From Agreia sp. COWG (GTDB lineage: Bacteria; Actinomycetota; Actinomycetes; Actinomycetales; Microbacteriaceae): DNA of 64,000 bases. The DNA is taken from NCBI RefSeq assembly GCF_904528075.1, contig NZ_LR882035.1, positions 62,001 to 126,000 of the forward strand. Reading direction: 5' to 3'. The translations under genes and the position numbers were made by a program. Every line of letters starts with the position of its first letter. Position 1 is the first letter of the stretch. The notes below the pieces were generated by a model. The model saw only the letters and a program-made list of their open reading frames with translations. It searched no databases and had not been told where the DNA came from. This document shows, piece by piece, positions 57,757 to 64,000 of this stretch.

Positions 57757-59514
57757 ATGACGACAGAGGTTTTTCGTGCAGCCCGTGACCAGCTCGTGGC
57801 CCTGCGCGACGACTACGACACCGCCCGCCAAGACTTCGAATGGCCGGATGTCGGCCCCCGCTTCAACTGGGCCGTCGACTGGTTCGACCACATCGCCCGG
57901 GGCAACGACACCGAGGCCCTGGTGATCGTCGAGGAGGACGGTCGCCGCACCACGCGCACCTTCGACGAGCTCGCCACCCGCTCCGATCAGCTCGGCCACT
58001 GGCTCAGCGCGCGGGGCGTAGCGAAGGGCGACACCGTGATGCTCATGCTCGGCAACCAGGTAGAGCTCTGGGAGGCGATGCTCGCGATCATGAAGCTGGG
58101 CGCCGTGATCCTCCCGACGACGACGGCCATGGGGCCGGCCGACCTCATCGACCGCGTCGATCGTGGGTCGGTGCGCCACGTGATCACGGATGCCGCCGAT
58201 GCCGCCAAGTTCGATGCCGTTCCGGGGGAGTACACGCGCATTCGGGTGGGCACAGCGGCGGCCGCGCCAGCGGCATCCGGCTGGCTGAGCTTCGACGACG
58301 CCTTCGCGGCCGAATCGACCGAGCCGACCGATGCCCCTCGCGGCCCGCTGCCGCACCCCGGCAACTCCTCTGACGATGCCCTGCTGCTGTATTTCACCTC
58401 GGGCACGACGAGCCGGCCGAAGCTCGTCGAGCACAGTCACGTGTCATACCCCGTGGGGCACCTGTCGACCATGTACTGGCTGGGGCTGCGCCCGGGCGAC
58501 GTGCACCTGGCGATCAGCTCTCCGGGCTGGGCGAAGCACGCGTGGAGCTGCTTCTTCGCGCCGTGGATCGCCGAGGCCACGATCTTCGTCTACAACTACG
58601 CGCGCTTCGATGCGGTGGCGCTTCTCGAGCGCATCCGCGAAGAGAAGGTGACCTCGTTCTGCGCCCCGCCCACGGTGTGGCGCATGCTGATCCAGACCGA
58701 TCTGAGCGCCGGTGCGGGTTCGCTGCGGGAGGCGATCTCGGCGGGAGAGCCGCTGAACCCCGAGGTCATCTCCCGCGTGAGGGCGCAGTGGGGCCTGACT
58801 ATTCGTGACGGCTACGGCCAGACCGAGATGACCGCGGTGGTGGCCAACACTCCCGGCTCCGACATCAAGGACGGTTCGATGGGTCGCCCTCTTCCCGGGT
58901 GCCCGATCGTGCTCGTCGACCCCCTGACCAGCCTCGAGGCAGACGAGGGCGAGATCTGCGTCGACGTGCGCTCCCGTCCGATGAATCTGATGACCGGGTA
59001 CGTGGGCGACCCCGCGAGAAACGCCGAGAGCGAGCACGACGGCTACTTTCACACCGGCGACGTGGCCACGCGCGACGCCGCCGGGTATCTCACCTACGTG
59101 GGCCGAACCGACGACGTGTTCAAGGCATCCGACTACAAGATCAGCCCGTTCGAGCTCGAGAGCGTGCTGATCGAGCACCCGTCGGTGGTCGAGGCGGCCA
59201 TCGTGCCGGCACCGGATGCCCTGCGGCTCGCCGTTCCCAAGGCCTACGTCGTGCTCGCGGCCGGCTTCGAGCCGACGGATGAGACAGCGAAGGAGATTCT
59301 GCGCTTCGCCCGCGAGCGGCTGGCCCCGTTCCAGCGCATCCGCCGCATCGAGTTCTTCGAGCTGCCGAAGACGATCTCGGGCAAGATCCGCCGGGTCGAG
59401 CTGCGCGAGCGCGAAGAGAGGGTGGCCGAGGGCGCGGAGATCGCGATGGAGTGGCGCGACGACCAGTTTCCCGAGTTGAAGTCCGTGGGCAACACGGGCG
59501 GGGCGACGGCGTGA
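57757..59514 (+). CDS. Acyl-CoA synthetase (ANL superfamily, medium-chain type)
   Basis: 585 residues. Adenylation motifs: YFTSGTTSRPKLVEHSH near residue 210, GYGQTEM near 353, GYFHTGDVATRD near 428, YVGRTDDVFKASDYKISPFELE near 448 and the catalytic Lys in PKTISGKIRR near 540. The SPGWAKHAWSCFFAPW region resembles medium-chain acyl-CoA synthetases and acetyl-CoA synthetase-like enzymes. Leaderless ATG 57757. GTGA overlap with the next gene couples it to an enoyl-CoA hydratase-like enzyme, suggesting activation followed by hydration or hydrolysis of an acyl chain. Confidence 0.92.
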   Translation: MTTEVFRAARDQLVALRDDYDTARQDFEWPDVGPRFNWAVDWFDHIARGNDTEALVIVEEDGRRTTRTFDELATRSDQLGHWLSARGVAKGDTVMLMLGNQVELWEAMLAIMKLGAVILPTTTAMGPADLIDRVDRGSVRHVITDAADAAKFDAVPGEYTRIRVGTAAAAPAASGWLSFDDAFAAESTEPTDAPRGPLPHPGNSSDDALLLYFTSGTTSRPKLVEHSHVSYPVGHLSTMYWLGLRPGDVHLAISSPGWAKHAWSCFFAPWIAEATIFVYNYARFDAVALLERIREEKVTSFCAPPTVWRMLIQTDLSAGAGSLREAISAGEPLNPEVISRVRAQWGLTIRDGYGQTEMTAVVANTPGSDIKDGSMGRPLPGCPIVLVDPLTSLEADEGEICVDVRSRPMNLMTGYVGDPARNAESEHDGYFHTGDVATRDAAGYLTYVGRTDDVFKASDYKISPFELESVLIEHPSVVEAAIVPAPDALRLAVPKAYVVLAAGFEPTDETAKEILRFARERLAPFQRIRRIEFFELPKTISGKIRRVELREREERVAEGAEIAMEWRDDQFPELKSVGNTGGATA

Positions 59515-60578
59515 CGGGTGAGGGCGACGTTCTCTTCGAGGTTCGGGGCCGGCTCGCGCACATCACGCTGAACCGCCCCCGCGCGATCAACGCGTTGACG
59601 CACCAGATGATCACGCAGATCGGTGCAGCGCTCGACGAGTGGGCGCTCGACGATGCCATCAGCACGGTTCTGCTCACCGGCAACGGCCCACGCGGACTGT
59701 GCGCGGGGGGCGACGTGACCCAGCTGCACCGCCACGTGGTGGCCGGTGACGTGGCACTCGCCGCCGAGTTCTTGCGTGACGAGTACTTGGTCAACAACCG
59801 AATCGCGAGCTACGCGAAACCGTTCGTCGCGATCATGAACGGCTTTGTGCTGGGGGGAGGTGTCGGTCTCTCTGCCCACGCCTCGCACAGGGTGGTGACC
59901 GACGACTCGGCGCTCGGCATGCCTGAGGTCAGCATCGGCCTCACGCCGGATGTCGGCGGCAGCTGGCTGCTCAGTCGCGCCCCCCGAGAGCTGGGCACCT
60001 ACCTCGCGCTCACCGCACGCACGGCCTCGGCGGCTGACGCGATCGAGCTCGGCCTCGCCGACGCCTTCGTTCCGGAGGAGAGGCTGACCGCCCTCGTCGC
60101 CTCGCTCGAGGAGCTGTCGGCAGACGAGGCAGTGGCCGCCGTGTCTGCCGAGCCGCCGCGCGGCGCTCGCGCATCCGGTGATCTGGTGTCTGACGCGTCG
60201 TGGATCGAGCCGGCCTTCGCGCACGACGCCGTCGGCGAGATTCTGGATGCCCTGGCGGCGACGGCTGACTCGGCGGCGGCAGCGACCGCCGCACTCATCA
60301 GAACCAAGTCGCCCACCGCGGTGGCCGTCACCCTCGAGTCGCTGCGTCGTGCCCGCGAACTGCCCAGCCTCGAGGCCTGTTTCAACCAGGAGCTGCGGCT
60401 CATGGCGCACGCCCTGGCGCACCCCGACTTTCGCGAGGGAGTGCGCGCGCAGGTGATCGACAAGGATCGCACCCCGCACTGGGATCCGGCGTCGCTCGAC
60501 GATGTCTCCGCCTCGACGGTGGCGTCGTTCTTCGGGCGGACAGATGGCGTCGCCGAACCTTTTCCGGGGGCCGGATAG
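59511..60578 (+). CDS. Enoyl-CoA hydratase/isomerase family protein, probable 3-hydroxyisobutyryl-CoA hydrolase
   Basis: 355 residues; crotonase fold with [14 protein letters not shown] at the start, oxyanion [13 protein letters not shown] near residue 64, and [19 protein letters not shown] near 107. The long C-terminal extension (about 190-355, including [28 protein letters not shown]) is characteristic of 3-hydroxyisobutyryl-CoA hydrolases of valine catabolism. GTG 59511 overlaps the synthetase stop. The pairing with the synthetase is unusual for valine catabolism, so the natural substrate may differ. Confidence 0.88.
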   Translation: MTGEGDVLFEVRGRLAHITLNRPRAINALTHQMITQIGAALDEWALDDAISTVLLTGNGPRGLCAGGDVTQLHRHVVAGDVALAAEFLRDEYLVNNRIASYAKPFVAIMNGFVLGGGVGLSAHASHRVVTDDSALGMPEVSIGLTPDVGGSWLLSRAPRELGTYLALTARTASAADAIELGLADAFVPEERLTALVASLEELSADEAVAAVSAEPPRGARASGDLVSDASWIEPAFAHDAVGEILDALAATADSAAAATAALIRTKSPTAVAVTLESLRRARELPSLEACFNQELRLMAHALAHPDFREGVRAQVIDKDRTPHWDPASLDDVSASTVASFFGRTDGVAEPFPGAG

Positions 60579-60594
60579 GCGAGAGAATCGCTTC

Positions 60595-61146
60595 ATGCCT
60601 TCACAGACAGCACTTCTCGTCATCGACCTGCAGGTCGGAGTCGTGGCCGGCTGCGTCGACGCCGCCGCCGTGCTCAACCGCACCGCGACGCTCGTGCACC
60701 GCGCTCGCGCCGAGGGTGTTCCTGTGGTCTGGGTTCACGATCACGACGAGTTCGTGGAGGGCACAGAAGCGTGGAACCTCGCCCCGCCGCTCGCGAGGGA
60801 GCCTGGTGAACCGCTGGTGCGCAAGGCCTACCGAGACTCGTTCGCAGGCACCGACCTCGCGCAGATTCTCGAGACCCTGGGCGTGACGCACCTCGTGGTC
60901 GCCGGGGCGCAGAGCGATTTCTGCATTCGCACGACGACCCAGGCGGCTGCGTTGCGCGGATTCGACGTGACCCTGGTCTCCGACGCGCACACGACCGGCG
61001 ATGCCGAATACGACGGAGTCGAGCTGACCGGTGCGCAGATCGTTGCACACACCAACATATATTTCAGTGGCCTGCGCTATCCCGGTCAGCGCTTCGGCAC
61101 CGCGACGCACGACCGCGTGGCACTCTCGGCCCACCAAACGCCCTAG
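60595..61146 (+). CDS. Isochorismatase-family cysteine hydrolase
   Basis: 183 residues with the family's triad D11 in VIDLQ, K77 in [10 protein letters not shown] and nucleophile C110 in [10 protein letters not shown]. The size fits nicotinamidase/isochorismatase-like amidases. ATG 60595 lies 16 bases after the preceding stop and has GAGAAT six bases upstream, so it may be leaderless. Substrate unknown; no nicotinate or phenazine genes nearby. Confidence 0.9.
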   Translation: MPSQTALLVIDLQVGVVAGCVDAAAVLNRTATLVHRARAEGVPVVWVHDHDEFVEGTEAWNLAPPLAREPGEPLVRKAYRDSFAGTDLAQILETLGVTHLVVAGAQSDFCIRTTTQAAALRGFDVTLVSDAHTTGDAEYDGVELTGAQIVAHTNIYFSGLRYPGQRFGTATHDRVALSAHQTP

Positions 61147-61166
61147 GCAGCGTCGGACCTCGTGAA

Positions 61167-61172
61167 TACACT
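61167..61172 (+). promoter_or_regulatory. -10 box of leaderless promoter (DinB-like gene)
   Basis: TACACT ends exactly six bases before ATG 61179; no ribosome-binding site. ATG 61191 is an alternative. Confidence 0.45.
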
Positions 61173-61178
61173 TCGGCT

Positions 61179-61772
61179 ATGACTTCGCCTATGAAAGCCG
61201 ATCAGTTGTTTCTCGCCTCAGATGCAGCGCTTCGCAGCGTCATCGATCGAATCGAACCCGACGATCTGCACAAGCCCGTTCCCGCATCGTGGTCATCGAT
61301 CGACGACCCCACCGTGCTCGATCTCCTCAGGTCGCATGCCTACGACGAAGCCTGGGTTCCCGGGGTGCTCGCGGGCGCGTCGGTCGTCGACGGTGACGAG
61401 CTGCGCGACACCGACCTTCTCGGCGCCGACCCTATCGCCGCCTACGATGCGCTCAACGAGGCCGCGACGGCCCTCGTGCGAGCCGGCGTCGACCCGGCAT
61501 CGACGTTTCGTTTTCAGTACGGCGACTACTCGGCCGACGAGGGTCTCTCGCACCTCGCCCTGTACCGGGCATTCCAGGCGTGGATGATCGCGAAGCACCT
61601 CGGAATCCCCTTCCGTCTTTCGCCCGAGCTCATCGCGGGGTTGAACCAGTGGGTGCTGCCGCACGCCGAAGAGTGGCGAGCATTCGGGGTATTTCCTCCC
61701 GAGATCGAACCGCCGGTCGGTGCCGATGATGAGACGCGGCTGCTCTGCGCGGTCGGCTACTGGGTGCCGTAG
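61179..61772 (+). CDS. DinB/MDMPI-like helical protein
   Basis: 197 residues, largely helical. ADQLFLASDAALRSVIDRIEPDDLHKPVPASWSS and the length fit mycothiol-dependent maleylpyruvate isomerase/DinB-type proteins, which coordinate a metal with three His. In this protein H127 (LSHLALY) is a candidate, but a full His triad is not obvious. Function unknown; the actinobacterial group often uses mycothiol. Confidence 0.72.
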   Translation: MTSPMKADQLFLASDAALRSVIDRIEPDDLHKPVPASWSSIDDPTVLDLLRSHAYDEAWVPGVLAGASVVDGDELRDTDLLGADPIAAYDALNEAATALVRAGVDPASTFRFQYGDYSADEGLSHLALYRAFQAWMIAKHLGIPFRLSPELIAGLNQWVLPHAEEWRAFGVFPPEIEPPVGADDETRLLCAVGYWVP

Positions 61773-61825
61773 CAACTCACGCCTCGATTCGACGCCACCA
61801 CCCCTGAGGGGGCAGGCTAGAAGGC

Positions 61826-63673
<1,848 letters not shown>

Positions 63674-63746
63674 GGTCGGCGTCGGTGGGCCGAGGTCGTC
63701 AGGCCGCCTCCTCGCTTCAGGTGACGGGTTCCGTCGTCGTGCCGAG

Positions 63747-64000
63747 CTAGTCGTCGCCCTCGAGCAGCATCCCGACCGACGTCGCGCAGGTGTCGCCGCG
63801 CCACGCCTCGACGCCCTCGCGAATCGCGAAGACGGCGATCACGAGCCCGGCGATCGCGTCGGCCCACCACCAGCCGAAGAGGCTGTTCGCGACCAGACCG
63901 AGCAGAACGGCGGCAGAGAGGTAAGTACAGATCAGGGTTTGCTTCGAGTCCGCGACGGCGGTTGCCGAGCCGAGTTCGCGACCAGCCCGGCGCTCGGCGA
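63747..64000 (-). CDS. Cation diffusion facilitator/cation transporter, C-terminal part (partial)
   Basis: Read on the minus strand from the window end, 84 codons end at TAG 63747-63749. The product contains ADSKQTLICTYLSAAVLLG, a membrane helix, then GWWWADAIAGLVIAVFAIREG and a short tail ending LEGDD. The order D-S-x-Q-T-x-x-C-x-Y-x-S and G-W-W-W-A-D is that of CDF-type metal efflux proteins. The start and first helices lie beyond base 64000. The 73 bases between it and the BCCT gene contain nothing recognisable. Confidence 0.82.
   Translation of the reverse strand, partial: AERRAGRELGSATAVADSKQTLICTYLSAAVLLGLVANSLFGWWWADAIAGLVIAVFAIREGVEAWRGDTCATSVGMLLEGDD

Overview
The window looks like a chromosomal segment of a high-GC actinobacterium, most likely family Microbacteriaceae. 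The evidence is the GC-rich third codon positions, frequent GTG starts, ATGA/GTGA stop-start overlaps, TANNNT -10 boxes with no recognisable -35, the coproporphyrin-dependent (HemQ) heme route, DUF6458, DUF3618 and actinobacterial-type holin-family proteins. I see no rRNA, tRNA, CRISPR array, insertion sequence or prophage.

Layout. 1-5.7 kb (+): a carbohydrate ABC importer (binding-protein tail, two permeases) with a GH127 beta-L-arabinofuranosidase-like enzyme and an (alpha/alpha)6 glycosidase. 5.8-15.6 kb: housekeeping and membrane genes, including a serine beta-lactamase-like protein, a diacylglycerol/lipid kinase, a LysR regulator divergent from a class V aminotransferase, VanZ and PPOX proteins, a dienelactone hydrolase, and a Ser/Thr kinase coupled to a lipoprotein. 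15.6-29.5 kb: a nearly continuous heme locus. It has hemA (with GNAT and Nudix genes) divergent from hemE-hemY, then hemQ-hemH-hemC-hemD-hemB-hemL, so all enzymes from glutamyl-tRNA to heme by the coproporphyrin route are present. The locus is interrupted by a GNAT gene, a reversed phosphotransferase gene and a YtxH-like/holin-like/DUF3618 membrane trio. 29.6-32.9 kb: an ECF sigma factor coupled to two Asp23-like proteins and divergent from an Asp23 protein with a LEA-like tail. 33-41.4 kb: an old yellow enzyme, an ABC exporter, a PfkB kinase, an LssY-C membrane protein, an SDR, an ICL/PEPM enzyme and trhO. 41.7-43.3 kb: cysK-cysE. 43.5-51.5 kb (mostly -): an acetylxylan-esterase-like gene, then a LacI-controlled ABC importer whose last gene is a GDPD-inositol monophosphatase fusion. 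51.6-55.3 kb: an OpuC/ProU-type osmoprotectant importer. 55.3-63.7 kb: a membrane protein, a glycosyltransferase, an acyl-CoA synthetase plus enoyl-CoA hydratase-like pair, an isochorismatase-like hydrolase, a DinB-like protein and a BCCT transporter. The end holds the C-terminus of a cation-efflux protein.

The most interesting signals are five. (1) The sigma/Asp23 module, including a possible degenerate anti-sigma domain fused to Asp23. (2) The GDPD-IMPase fusion inside an importer operon, which fits glycerophosphoinositol scavenging. (3) Long intergenic palindromes: two copies of a 67-68-bp compound element, two copies of a 20+3+20-bp hairpin, and two single elements. (4) A repeated pattern of -10 boxes exactly six bases before a start codon, predicting leaderless mRNAs for at least ten genes. 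(5) A 16-base duplicated sequence containing a perfect DnaA box in and beside trhO.

Starts were chosen from ribosome-binding sites, stop-start overlaps, leaderless -10 spacing and family length. Where these conflict, the entry says so.
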